A stretch of 47,573 nt of DNA from Erythrobacter donghaensis (GTDB lineage Bacteria > Pseudomonadota > Alphaproteobacteria > Sphingomonadales > Sphingomonadaceae), in NCBI RefSeq assembly GCF_001557325.1, contig NZ_LSJS01000096.1, forward strand, positions 1-47,573, written 5' to 3'. The translations under genes and the position numbers were made by a program. Shown here piece by piece: positions 1 through 8,370 of the stretch (the stretch's first letter is position 1; every line of letters begins with the position of its first letter). The notes under the pieces are model-generated. The model was not told the DNA's origin. It made no database searches and was given only the letters and a program-made list of their open reading frames with translations.

Positions 1-2
1 GC

Positions 3-557
3 TCGGCCCGCAAGAAGAGTCGCGGACAGAGCGCCGCCATGATCTATCCGATCGCACTCGAAGCCGTGCAGCGCCTCGACGCCCTGTTCGACATCGAGCG
101 CGGCATCAATGGCAAGAGCCCGGCCGAGCGGCTCGCGGTCCGGCAAGAACTCAGCGCGCCGCTGATGGCCGAGCTCCACACCTGGCTCACCGAGCAGGTC
201 GCCAAGCTGTCGCGCGGCCATGACCTCACCAAGGCCTGCTTCTACATGCTCAAGCGCTGGGACGCGTTCACGCTCTTCCTCGACGACGGCCGCATCTGCC
301 TCACGAACAACGCCGCCGAGCGCGCGCTCCGCTGCATCCCGCTCGGCCGCAAGGCGTGGCTGTTCTGCGGATCAGATCGCGGTGGACAGCGTGCTGCCGT
401 CATCTACACGCTCATACAGACCGCCAAGCTCAACGATGTCGATCCGCAAGCCTGGCTCGCCGATGTCCTCGCGCGCATCGCCGATCATCCCGTCACCACG
501 CTCGATCAGCTGCTGCCCTGGAACTGGGCGCCGCGCTCCGAAGCAATCGCCGCCTAA
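3..557 (+). CDS. IS66 family transposase, C-terminal part (cut by window edge)
   Basis: The reading frame is open from the window edge, so only the C-terminal ~184 residues are visible. It contains the IS66 catalytic-core end (LTNNAAERALR followed by GRKAWLFCGSDRGG) and the typical short C-terminal domain (LNDVDPQAWLADVLARI ... LLPWNW). IS66 transposases move the element by DDE chemistry; the visible Glu of NNAAERALR is the expected last acidic residue. The accessory IS66 genes would lie upstream, outside the window. The gene stops 35 bases before a candidate terminal inverted repeat, so the right end of the element is here. Family assignment is firm; completeness of the upstream part is unknown. 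Confidence 0.88.
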   Translation, partial: SARKKSRGQSAAMIYPIALEAVQRLDALFDIERGINGKSPAERLAVRQELSAPLMAELHTWLTEQVAKLSRGHDLTKACFYMLKRWDAFTLFLDDGRICLTNNAAERALRCIPLGRKAWLFCGSDRGGQRAAVIYTLIQTAKLNDVDPQAWLADVLARIADHPVTTLDQLLPWNWAPRSEAIAA

Positions 558-591
558 ACCGGGCTACGCGCCGACCAGCATCACACCGCGG

Positions 592-609
592 CCTTCACCG
601 GACGGATAC
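592..609. repeat. candidate IS66 right terminal inverted repeat
   Basis: CCTTCACCGGACGGATAC lies just after the transposase stop. IS66 elements commonly end in a related string (CCTTCACCGG...TTAC in reverse orientation). The left end is outside the window, so the pairing cannot be tested here. Confidence 0.35.
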
Positions 610-867
610 CTCCCGGCGATCTGTGACATATGAGGAGAGATAGCGTCTGGCAAGGCGATTTCCGGTTGGAGAGAAGCCTATTTGGAAGGTTAACGAGCCA
701 CTTATAAGGAACGGAATATTCATGCGAAATAATCAATGCAAAAACTTTGCGATGAATTGTTCAAATATTTCCGAAATTTTGTTTCATGGATAAAATAGAT
801 TTATGTATCTATTAAAAATTGATGTTTCTCGTAAAAAATTTTTTCCTTATTTTACATATTACAATAA
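610..867. other. gene-free AT-rich stretch
   Basis: No reading frame resembling a protein was found. From about 700 to 870 the sequence becomes strikingly AT-rich, with A and T tracts, in a window that is otherwise GC-rich. This suggests a foreign or non-coding insert next to the IS66 end. No tRNA or other RNA gene was recognised. Confidence 0.5.
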
Positions 868-1431
868 TTATTTAAGTTTGTAAGGCAATAGGTCACAGAT
901 CATTGCATTCTGATTGGCAAGGATAGGTTCAATTTCGTCCTCGTCCGGCAGAAACCGGCGGATCAGGACGATTCCGGTATCGCTCGGAGACTCGATCATG
1001 ATTGCGCCCTCTCTCTCTTGCACTTGTCGGCCTGCCGCGAAGATCACGACATCAAAACTGGGCGATCGCAGATCACGGTCGTTTAGAACGAATATGTTGT
1101 CAGAATTGTGCTGGAAGACAGACAGCGACCAATAGCGCGGGCTTGTCGTCACGCCGGTCAGCCGCACGGCACTTTGAGAAACATCGTAGGCCATTGTGGT
1201 CGGCAGAATATCAGGGTTCGGACGCCGGATCCTTCCGACCGTGGGGGTTGGATCGCGCCTGTGGACGCAAGTGTTTGCGCCGCCACCCGCCTGTCTCACC
1301 CTGCTCTCTATGTGTGTCATCACTTCGCGCGGTGTCTCATGAAGGATGTGCGAGCGCGTCGCGATGAACGCCACAGCAGAGGTGGCCGTAAAGGCCAATG
1401 CCGGCAAGATCCAAGATCTGCGCGTCAACAC
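868..1431 (-). CDS. DUF1254-type envelope protein
   Basis: A 187-residue protein with an N-terminal hydrophobic segment (about residues 8-25) that looks like a signal anchor. A DUF1254-like core follows (NPDILPTTMAYDVS, then PRYWSLSVFQHNSDNIFVLND around residues 73-120). It starts with GTG and overlaps the stop of the upstream DUF1214 gene by 7 bases, so the two are translationally coupled. DUF1254 and DUF1214 usually sit on one polypeptide or in adjacent genes and are thought to act in the envelope; their biochemical role is not established. The neighbouring TonB receptor is transcribed in the same direction, so this may be the last gene of an uptake operon. The tail of the gene is near an AT-rich, gene-free region. 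Confidence 0.65.
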   Translation of the reverse strand: MLTRRSWILPALAFTATSAVAFIATRSHILHETPREVMTHIESRVRQAGGGANTCVHRRDPTPTVGRIRRPNPDILPTTMAYDVSQSAVRLTGVTTSPRYWSLSVFQHNSDNIFVLNDRDLRSPSFDVVIFAAGRQVQEREGAIMIESPSDTGIVLIRRFLPDEDEIEPILANQNAMICDLLPYKLK

Positions 1432-2051
1432 GATATGCGATCGAGTCTAGGCAGATTGATCTGGGGCAATTGAGCTCGAAGTCCATCGGATGGATTATAA
1501 AGGCGCAACAGAACCTCCGCATAGCCTTCATCATGCTCATGCAGCGGCAACCACGTCGGCTCTGCGCTAGGCGCGCCCGACAGCCAAATTTCCCAGTTCC
1601 CCTCTTCATCTTGCGGGACCTGCGTACTGTTCCAGCCGACCTTGCCCATCGGCTTGCCATCGTGTCCCGGAATGAAGTCCTTAGTAGTATCGTCATACAC
1701 TGTGATCGACCACCACCGGGTGTCGAGCGCGGTCCCGCGGAGCCGGTAACGGCAGCGCGACGATATTCTCTCTCCCTCGCTGTCGACACTTGTAGCGAAA
1801 TAAACGGTCTCGCTCGCCTGCAAGCCAAGCGGGCCAGCAAGCGCGAGCCGGGCGCGCTCCAGAGGCGTCATACTGCTTGACCCGACCGTTTGCGAGAACG
1901 CCCAATTGCGATGAAAGGCAAGGAACGCATCGGCATTGGGCCTATCAGGCGCAATTGTGCGGCTTGTGTGGATGACGCCAGCGCTTGTGCCAACAGCCAA
2001 TCCTGCAAGCGCGCCCATCGCGGCGAATATCCAGTGCTTACTGCCAGCCAC
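1425..2051 (-). CDS. DUF1214-type envelope protein
   Basis: The C-terminal half carries a DUF1214-like core (ETVYFATSVDSEGERI, ...TRWWSITVYDD, ...NWEIWLSG). The N-terminus has one membrane segment (WIFAAMGALAGLAVG) and no obvious cleavage site, so the protein is probably anchored in the inner membrane facing the periplasm. I chose GTG at 2051 because GAGG lies a suitable distance upstream and the membrane segment then begins near the N-terminus. A longer GTG start at 2138 would run into the receptor gene and has no visible ribosome site. It overlaps the next gene (DUF1254) by 7 bases. About 208 residues. Confidence 0.65.
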   Translation of the reverse strand: MAGSKHWIFAAMGALAGLAVGTSAGVIHTSRTIAPDRPNADAFLAFHRNWAFSQTVGSSSMTPLERARLALAGPLGLQASETVYFATSVDSEGERISSRCRYRLRGTALDTRWWSITVYDDTTKDFIPGHDGKPMGKVGWNSTQVPQDEEGNWEIWLSGAPSAEPTWLPLHEHDEGYAEVLLRLYNPSDGLRAQLPQINLPRLDRISC

Positions 2052-2112
2052 GTTCTTGACCTCGTCGTGCTTGCCAAGCCCTAAATCGCGACCCGATTCG
2101 CAAAAACGGACC

Positions 2113-4350
2113 CTACCATCTGAAACCAAGCTCGACACCGATCAGGCGGGGCTGGCTATAACGGTTGATCGTCGCTGTCCTAGCGACACGATAGACCTGA
2201 TCGAAGACGTTGTTGGCGAACGCGGTGATCCTGACCGGACCGGTCTCCACGCCAGCGCGGATATTGACCTGCTCGAAGTCATCAAGATCGAACGATGTCG
2301 CGGTCAATTCCTGTGTGCCGCCCCATTGACCGCTAAACAAGATATTGCTGGTTAGAGTAACGGCATTTGAGACTGGGTAGCGGACATTAAGATTGGCGGA
2401 AGCCAGCCAATCCGGCACCTGAGCAAGATCAAGTCCGTCAAACCCTCCTGACGTGACTTCGCCATCCTGACGCGATCCACTCAATGCTAATCGCGCAGTC
2501 CCGCGCCCGATCGTGAACCGCTTATTTAACTCGGCTTCAATACCATAGCTTCTCGCGTCGCCCGCATTGGTGAGAAAGCTGACCGGATTGACCGGACAGA
2601 CCGGACTGCCAATGAAGCATCCGTCGTCGACTTGCGCTATCAGGTCATCCTGCTGGGTGTAATAACCGGCGACGGCAAAATAGAAGCCCGTCCCGGGGGA
2701 GCCTTTGATACCAAGCTCGTAACTTGTCGAAGTTTCATTATCGAACAGCTCCTGTGCGGGCATCGGCGCGCGCTCATCGCTTAAGCGGGTATTGAAGCCT
2801 CCTGCGCGATAGCTGGTGCCAACCTTACCATAGGTGAGAACTTCGGGTGTGACTTCAAATGCGAGGGTTGCGTTGAAAGACAGGTTGTCGGAGTTGATTG
2901 AAGCATCGATGATCCGGCTTGGGCCGCCAAATGGCAGCCCTGTGCCAAGATCGAACGCCCTTGAGGATATGCTGCGATCGTCGTGAGTGAAGCGCAGTTC
3001 GCCCGTGAAGTTAAGGCGTTCTGTAATGTCGAAGCCTAGAGAGCCGTATGCGGCGTAGCTTTCGAATTCGAGCGAGGATGCGACGATATTGCCGATCGAT
3101 GGGTTGGGTACGGTCGGCGTTCGGGTCGTTGTCACCGAAAAGTTGCTGTCGAGAATAAGCAAATCGACACCCAACAGCCAAGTCAACCGCTCATCTACCG
3201 CAGTGCCGGTAAGGTGCAGATCCTGGTTGAAGTTCGTGGTCTCGTCCACAATAAACGACCCACTTTCCGGATCGATTGGTGCTGTGACCAATCCGAGTCC
3301 GCGTATCCGAGCCAGTTCCGGAGCGGAAACGCCATCATTGTCGAAATCAAATTCCGAGTCTCGAACCCGATAGAGCGATGTCGATTTAAGCAACGCGCCG
3401 CCGAGATCGAGCTCGGCAATGGCCTGAAAAGAGTCGATATCCTGAATTGCACGAGGTGCAGTGCTCCACGGATAGGTGAACTGTTCCTGGGTATAGCCGC
3501 CGGGGAATCCGGGGCGACCCGCAGGAATGTCGACCTGGAAGTGGATATTGGGCGTAGTCAGGTCCTGCGTTTCCGCGAGCAATACAAGATCGAGTGGCCC
3601 GCGGTCGAAGCGAAGTTGACCGCGGATACCATAGCCATCTTGCTGATCGAAAAAGACATCGTTCACCGGATTGAAGAAGAAACCGCCGTTCTGTTCCACG
3701 ACGTCGCCGGAAAAGCGCACGGCGACGCCATCGCTGAGCGGCAGGTTTATGGCACCCTGCGCCTGGAAGCTGTTATTTTCGAAACCGTAGCGCACGTTTG
3801 TAAAGCCGGAGAGTTCGAATTCCGGTCGGGCAGAAATGATGTTGATGGCGCCGCCCACGGCGTTGCGTCCATAAAGCGCCCCTTGCGTCCCGCGCAGAAC
3901 CTCCACCCGATCGATGTCGACCAGATCGAGCCGAGAGAAATTTCGGCCTCCAAAGCCACCCCCGCCGACGTAAGATCCGTTGCGATACAGCCCGACACTC
4001 GGATCGCCATTGGTCGCCCGCGCCGTGGAAGAAGCACGGATCGAAACCTCCGATGTTATCGATGAATTCAGGTTGTTGAACCGGACACTCGGCTGGTCAG
4101 CGAGCAGTTCACCAGTCGTGAAGGCTCCGCCGCGATCCTCAAGTGACCCGATGCCAATGACCGAAGCAGCCGTCGGTACATCGGACAGGCGTTCTTCGCG
4201 ACGCCGCGCGGTCACGATGATTTCGCCTTCTTCTTGCGCTTCATCGCTATCGCTTTGAACGGGTTCTGCGGTGTCCTGGGCGCTCAGCGAAGTTGGAAGC
4301 ACAGCAATCCCTGCGGCTGCGGCTAGCAGCATTTTCCTCGTCACAATCAT
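2113..4350 (-). CDS. TonB-dependent outer-membrane receptor
   Basis: A ~745-residue outer-membrane receptor for energised uptake of an unidentified ligand. It has a signal peptide (MIVTRKMLLAAAAGIAVLP...SLSAQ), a TonB-box-like stretch (GEIIVTARRREE), a plug domain (SVIGIGSLEDRGG ... RVEVLRGTQGALYGRNAVGG ... IINIIS-type end) and a beta-barrel ending in a terminal Trp (GVELGFRW). The plug/barrel pattern is that of the CirA/FecA-like receptors abundant in sphingomonads. The start at 4350 is preceded by GGGGAGG at good spacing, better than the ATG seven codons upstream. Two ATTAT(T/C)GATAAT palindromes lie 30-60 bases upstream and probably bind the FCD regulator encoded at 5788-6528. The substrate cannot be named from sequence; peptidase and serine-hydrolase neighbours suggest an organic ester or peptide-like compound. 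Confidence 0.92.
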   Translation of the reverse strand: MIVTRKMLLAAAAGIAVLPTSLSAQDTAEPVQSDSDEAQEEGEIIVTARRREERLSDVPTAASVIGIGSLEDRGGAFTTGELLADQPSVRFNNLNSSITSEVSIRASSTARATNGDPSVGLYRNGSYVGGGGFGGRNFSRLDLVDIDRVEVLRGTQGALYGRNAVGGAINIISARPEFELSGFTNVRYGFENNSFQAQGAINLPLSDGVAVRFSGDVVEQNGGFFFNPVNDVFFDQQDGYGIRGQLRFDRGPLDLVLLAETQDLTTPNIHFQVDIPAGRPGFPGGYTQEQFTYPWSTAPRAIQDIDSFQAIAELDLGGALLKSTSLYRVRDSEFDFDNDGVSAPELARIRGLGLVTAPIDPESGSFIVDETTNFNQDLHLTGTAVDERLTWLLGVDLLILDSNFSVTTTRTPTVPNPSIGNIVASSLEFESYAAYGSLGFDITERLNFTGELRFTHDDRSISSRAFDLGTGLPFGGPSRIIDASINSDNLSFNATLAFEVTPEVLTYGKVGTSYRAGGFNTRLSDERAPMPAQELFDNETSTSYELGIKGSPGTGFYFAVAGYYTQQDDLIAQVDDGCFIGSPVCPVNPVSFLTNAGDARSYGIEAELNKRFTIGRGTARLALSGSRQDGEVTSGGFDGLDLAQVPDWLASANLNVRYPVSNAVTLTSNILFSGQWGGTQELTATSFDLDDFEQVNIRAGVETGPVRITAFANNVFDQVYRVARTATINRYSQPRLIGVELGFRW

Positions 4351-4379
4351 GTCATCCTCCCCTGATCCCAATTCTCATT

Positions 4380-4409
4380 ATTATTGATAATTTCATTATT
4401 ATCGATAAT
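4380..4409. promoter_or_regulatory. tandem palindromic operator before TonB receptor
   Basis: ATTATTGATAAT (4380-4391) and the perfect palindrome ATTATCGATAAT (4398-4409) lie 18 bases apart start to start, just upstream of the receptor gene. The same 12-mer occurs at 6586-6597 beside the regulator gene, which makes these likely binding sites for that GntR/FCD protein. Confidence 0.6.
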
Positions 4410-4468
4410 TCTCACGCAGCGCGAAGGATGTCAAGGCGGCCGATGGCCAACCGGTGAGTCCGAAACTG

Positions 4469-5791
4469 TCAAAAATGCGTTAGAGTCTCTTCGACCAGCG
4501 CGCGAAATCCGCGCGCGGCATCGCCAAGAGCGGATGGGCTGATTGTGCGCATATCGTCGCTCGCGACGTGATGGAATCGATGTGCGCCGAACACACCGGC
4601 AACCGAGGTATAGCCGGCCGCAATGATCTCAGCCAATTCTCCGGCTGCGCCAGATTCGAGCGAATAGGGGACTTCAAGGCCAGGCTGCCCGGTGAATATC
4701 CGCCTTGCCGACTCGATCACGTTGTCGGAAACCAGCAAGAAGCGTTGCGGATCGGCGCTTGGCAGAGGAAACAGGTCGCCGGGTACTTCGTGCCAGTCTC
4801 GCGTTGCTACATTGGCACCCAGATGCAGCCAGAACGCGGTTTCGCTCGGTGATGGTGCATGATCTCCAAGCACATGGCTCGCGCCAAGGTTTTCGTATTC
4901 ATGCCCACTGTTGCACACAAAAAACAGATTGTGCCGCGTGCAGGCGCGCGCAGCCCATTCAGCCAATGCCAGCCAAATCACGATCCCGGGTCCGCGCTCG
5001 CCAACGCAGGCTGTCCATCCTGAGCGCGGGGTAGATACGGCCAGCCACGGGAGGCCTTCGGCGCGCTCAAGGCGCGCGATGATGTTGAACGCCGGTCGGC
5101 TGGCACGATGCGCATCAATCTGCAAACGCGCCGTTTCACCGCGTCTTGCGCCGTCGCGGACCGGATCGGCATTCTTTGGAGCCAGAATCGCAACCGGCCC
5201 CGCGAACATCGGGTCCCCGGCTGGAACATTAAGCGCGATCGCCTGTCCGGTTGGCCCGTTGGTGATAAGGATCGCTGCCGCACAGCCTTCGGAAAATGCC
5301 GCCCGCACTGGCTCGCGGATTGCGGGGATGTCAGCCTTGGACCAGCGCCGGTGAGGCAAATCAATTACGGCCAGCGCCCCTGGCCGTACGTCAGGCTCCC
5401 CGAGTTCCCGGAGTGGCCCCGCGATCCCCTCGCGCGGCGTAGTTAGTGAAAGCGCTAGAGGCAGAACCGGGATCTCTCGCGGGCCAATCTTGATTGCGCT
5501 GCGAGCGACCTCGAAATGAGGCACACGGAACATCTGGCGTTCGACCGCGTAACCGCTCCGCATCACGCGCTCAGTGAGCCAGTCACCCACCAGCGAATCT
5601 CCCGACCCTCCGGCTCGCTTGTCGCCGGCTTCATGATAGGTAGCCATATCGGCCATGAGGTCTGCCTCGGCAGCTTTGATGCCCGATGCGGTCTGACGAT
5701 TGCTGACTGCGGAGACGGAGGCATTGGCAATCAAGGAGGCACCAAGCCCCACTCTCAGAATATTGCGGCGACTTGCCTTGACCATGGTCAT
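4469..5791 (-). CDS. Tat-exported M28-like (aminopeptidase-fold) protein, metal site altered
   Basis: A 440-residue protein. The N-terminus has a twin-arginine signal (SRRNILRVGLG, residues 7-17). Residues ~110-235 resemble a protease-associated (PA) domain, followed by an M28-like fold. In active M28 enzymes a His/Asp pair follows the NxIA strand; here that position reads LAVSTPRSGW (251-259), so those metal ligands are missing. A GHEYE segment (297-301) and a C-terminal HHVASDDM (407-414) keep the other landmarks. It could be a one-metal or non-metal hydrolase, or a binding protein. The start overlaps the regulator stop by 4 bases (ATGA), so it is coupled to the regulator gene and lies upstream of the receptor. 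Confidence 0.65.
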   Translation of the reverse strand: MTMVKASRRNILRVGLGASLIANASVSAVSNRQTASGIKAAEADLMADMATYHEAGDKRAGGSGDSLVGDWLTERVMRSGYAVERQMFRVPHFEVARSAIKIGPREIPVLPLALSLTTPREGIAGPLRELGEPDVRPGALAVIDLPHRRWSKADIPAIREPVRAAFSEGCAAAILITNGPTGQAIALNVPAGDPMFAGPVAILAPKNADPVRDGARRGETARLQIDAHRASRPAFNIIARLERAEGLPWLAVSTPRSGWTACVGERGPGIVIWLALAEWAARACTRHNLFFVCNSGHEYENLGASHVLGDHAPSPSETAFWLHLGANVATRDWHEVPGDLFPLPSADPQRFLLVSDNVIESARRIFTGQPGLEVPYSLESGAAGELAEIIAAGYTSVAGVFGAHRFHHVASDDMRTISPSALGDAARGFRALVEETLTHF

Positions 5792-6528
5792 TTTCGCTTC
5801 TTGCGGTCGGTGTTGCGTTTGGTCTGGGCGTGGGTGCGGTGATATTCGTCCAGAGCTCCTGCAAACATGGTTTGCGATACCCCGATCAGGTCGCGCGCCG
5901 CCTGTTCAGCGGCATCGGCGTCCCGCTCGACCAACTTCAAGCACAGCTCTTCGAAGATGTCGGCTGATCGCAGGCCAGCCGCGTTGTCCTGCCGGTCGAT
6001 ATATTGGTGCGTGAACACATTGTGTTGCCAACGGGCAAGCAGCGCCAGCCGATCGATCAATTCTAGCGCGAGTTCTCCGCCGCACCTCTTGGCGATGTAT
6101 CGGCCAATCCGGTTTGAAACCTTGAGGTGTTCGAAAGTGTCGTTGGTGTTCTCCACGACCGCGCGGTATTGCTTGATTCGGTGCAGCAATTCGCGACCGT
6201 CTGGTTCGCTCATTTCCATGCTCGCAAGCCGACAGACTACGCCGAACAGAGCTTTCCACAGTTCGTAGACCTCGTTCGCAGCGTGCTGATTGATCTCGAT
6301 GACATGAGCGCCCCGCCAAGGGACAATCCGGATGAGGCCAATCCGCGCGACATGGCGAAATGCCTCGCGCACCGGTGCGTGCGAGACGTCGAACCGCAAG
6401 GCGATTTCGCGCTCCCGGATCCAGGTGCCGGGCGGTATCCGCCATGCCACGATGTCGTCGATCAACATTCTGGCGATGTTCATATCCTGCGTCGAGGTTT
6501 CGGCAGGTGCCGGCGGGGTAGGAGCCAT
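5788..6528 (-). CDS. GntR-family regulator with FCD domain
   Basis: A winged-helix DNA-binding domain (residues ~15-75: ...DIVAWRIPPGTWIREREIALRF followed by VSHAPVREAFRHV) precedes an all-helical FCD ligand domain, the usual layout of FadR-subfamily repressors that respond to small carboxylates. I placed the start at the ATG at 6528, because a longer frame up to 6699 would run through the promoter region and the divergent gene; the ribosome site is weak. A perfect ATTATCGATAAT palindrome lies about 60 bases upstream, in the gap shared with the divergent serine hydrolase, with further copies before the TonB receptor. The regulator therefore probably controls itself, the coupled M28-like gene, the receptor and the hydrolase. 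Confidence 0.85.
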   Translation of the reverse strand: MAPTPPAPAETSTQDMNIARMLIDDIVAWRIPPGTWIREREIALRFDVSHAPVREAFRHVARIGLIRIVPWRGAHVIEINQHAANEVYELWKALFGVVCRLASMEMSEPDGRELLHRIKQYRAVVENTNDTFEHLKVSNRIGRYIAKRCGGELALELIDRLALLARWQHNVFTHQYIDRQDNAAGLRSADIFEELCLKLVERDADAAEQAARDLIGVSQTMFAGALDEYHRTHAQTKRNTDRKKRK

Positions 6529-6585
6529 GAAGTCGATTTTCCCGAATTCCAGAAAGCTCTGGCCTGAGCTCGCTCGTTGTGTATT

Positions 6586-6597
6586 ATTATCGATAAT
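6586..6597. promoter_or_regulatory. palindromic operator in divergent gap
   Basis: The perfect 12-base palindrome ATTATCGATAAT sits between the regulator start (6528, leftward) and the serine hydrolase start (6627, rightward). It is identical to the copy at 4398-4409, so one regulator could control both transcripts. Confidence 0.6.
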
Positions 6598-6626
6598 TCT
6601 TGAGAAGGCAATTGGGGTCCAGGGAC

Positions 6627-7685
6627 ATGATCGCAGCGGCAAATCGGTTACTGGCAATGCGATGCGGCGCAGCAGGTGCCCTGACGCTCCTGATTGCACC
6701 AGTAGCCAAGTCTCTTGCCGCGGACGCTGATGCTGCCGACGATTGTGCCGAGGCAGTAGCCTATTCGGACGAACATCGCGGCTTGTCGGTCCTTGTCCTT
6801 AAAGATGGCGAAATTGTGTGCCAGTCCGGCGGCGATACAATTGAGCGGCCCCATGAATTGTGGTCCGGCACCAAGAGTTTCGTGGGTGTGATGTTTGCTG
6901 CAGCGGTGCAAGAGGGGCTGCTCGCGCTTGACGAGAATGTTTCGGATACGATCGTCGAATGGCGCAATGATGAGAAGAAACGAGGCATCACAATTCGTCA
7001 CCTTCTCTCGATGACCAGTGGTCATGAGAGCCGGATTGGCCGACCTCAAGGCTATCGCGCATCGCTTGGCGAGCCAGTGATCACCGCACCTGGTGCAAGT
7101 TTCCAATACAGCCCGACCCCGATGCAGATCGCAGGTGAGTTGCTGAGCCGCAAGCTGGAGGCGGCAGGCGAACCGTCGAACCCTATTGTTTATCTTAGGG
7201 ACCGCATCCTCGGTCCGCTTGACATCAAAGTAGCTCAATGGCGTAGCGGCCCTGATGGTAATCCATTGATGCCGCAAGGCGCGGTGCTCTCGGCGCGGGA
7301 TTGGGCCAAATTTGGAGAATTCATTCGCAGAGAAGGGAAAATTGCAGGTCGCCGTGTAGTCGATCCAGAAGCCTTCGCAGCCCTATTTCGCGGCAGTGAC
7401 GCCAATCCTGCCTACGGACTTACATGGTGGCTGCCGCGAACGCCGCTGAGCCCTGATCGCATTACAGAGACCATCGATCTCACCCTACATACCGGATCAG
7501 TCCCAGCGGACGCCGTCATTGCAGCAGGTTTTGATGGTCAGAGGCTCTACGTGATCCCCTCCAAGGGACTGACGATCGTGCGTCAGGCAAGCATCGATCC
7601 TGCAGCGCTACGTCGCAGGAACAACGATAGCGAGGACAATGGTTGGTCTGACACAAAGTTTCTCAGCTTTTTCGTTGAGCCCTAG
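6627..7685 (+). CDS. beta-lactamase-family (class C-like) serine hydrolase
   Basis: A ~352-residue exported hydrolase. A signal peptide (about residues 1-31) is followed by the catalytic SxxK motif (S80-G-T-K83) and a Tyr motif (Y161-S-P), as in class C beta-lactamase/esterase-like proteins. Such proteins are usually esterases, D-peptidases or amide hydrolases rather than antibiotic-resistance enzymes. The ATG at 6627 has AGGG just before it; a TTG nine codons upstream is possible but sits on the operator side. It is divergent from the FCD regulator and shares its operator, so it is probably part of the same uptake-and-hydrolysis pathway. It ends directly before an IS3 relic. Confidence 0.85.
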   Translation: MIAAANRLLAMRCGAAGALTLLIAPVAKSLAADADAADDCAEAVAYSDEHRGLSVLVLKDGEIVCQSGGDTIERPHELWSGTKSFVGVMFAAAVQEGLLALDENVSDTIVEWRNDEKKRGITIRHLLSMTSGHESRIGRPQGYRASLGEPVITAPGASFQYSPTPMQIAGELLSRKLEAAGEPSNPIVYLRDRILGPLDIKVAQWRSGPDGNPLMPQGAVLSARDWAKFGEFIRREGKIAGRRVVDPEAFAALFRGSDANPAYGLTWWLPRTPLSPDRITETIDLTLHTGSVPADAVIAAGFDGQRLYVIPSKGLTIVRQASIDPAALRRRNNDSEDNGWSDTKFLSFFVEP

Positions 7686-7711
7686 CGCCTTAGACAACCG
7701 GTGCTCAGCCA

Positions 7712-8098
7712 AGAGCGGTAACCTCGTCCACCACAGTGACTTCCCTGACCACTTTGTCCTTATCAAGTATTACCGAGCGCCTTAGAGAGGTCGGGATCGA
7801 GCCCTTGGTGGGCATCCATATGTACGACGAAGCCAGTGCCTTGGCCGAGACCACCAGTGAGGTTGACAAGGACGATTTGATTCACCGCCGCACGCCCTAG
7901 TGCTCGTCTGACACTATCGAATACGACACTCTCGAATGGCTCGACTGGTTCAACGAGAGGTGACCGCTGACGCATATTAACAACATCTGGCCTGAAGAGG
8001 CGGCAGCACGACGCTGTGCCATGCTAGACGAACGTCCAATGGCGGCACAATTCACGCCAAAGAGCCTCCAACAATTCGCGGACGGTTCATTTCGCTGA
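7712..8098 (+). pseudogene. decayed IS3-family transposase (OrfB) C-terminal relic
   Basis: One frame reads LVHHSD ... ITERLREVGIEPLVG ... YDEASALAET ... DDLIHRRTP (stop) ... IEYDTLEWLDWFNER (stop) ... PEEAAARRCAMLDERP. This follows the IS3 OrfB C-terminus motif by motif, including the catalytic-core His-Ser-Asp and the 'LEW.DWFN.RR' and 'P.EAE..Y' tails. At least two in-frame stops and several lost residues mark it as dead. Only the last third of the transposase remains. It begins directly after the serine hydrolase stop. Confidence 0.75.
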
Positions 8099-8160
8099 TC
8101 AACTTGTGCGAGAGATTCTTCCTGCTGCAGCGGGCCCCGCAGAATTTCGTCCGATTGCTT

Positions 8161-8370
8161 CTAACTCTTATTCTCGGCGACGGATCGAACCCACTCGTTG
8201 ATCTCCGTTTCTACCCAGACCGAGCATTTGGGCCCCAGGGTTCGGCATTTGGGAAAACGACCCTCGCTCATGCGCTGATAGATCGCCGAGCGGCGAAGTC
8301 CGACGCGGTCCATGACCTCAGGCAGACGCAGTAGACGCGGCGGTGGCGCGCACCCGCACCTGCCTCGCAT
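8161..8370 (-). CDS. AlpA-like excisionase/regulator, N-terminus disturbed
   Basis: The core RLLRLPEVMDRVGLRRSAIYQ and the tail WVETEINEWV are typical of the AlpA/CP4-57 family of small MerR-like DNA-binding proteins that regulate prophage or island integrases. About 50 residues match the family. The first ~10 residues of the 69-residue frame (before PPPR) are antisense to the TraB relic, so the original start was probably replaced at a recombination junction near 8340. No ribosome site is visible for the ATG at 8370. The gene may or may not still be expressed. Confidence 0.6.
   Translation of the reverse strand: MRGRCGCAPPPRLLRLPEVMDRVGLRRSAIYQRMSEGRFPKCRTLGPKCSVWVETEINEWVRSVAENKS

Noticed and set aside
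7763..7975. 70-residue minus-strand frame
   Set aside because: It is antisense to the IS3 transposase relic, whose motifs on the plus strand explain the open frame.
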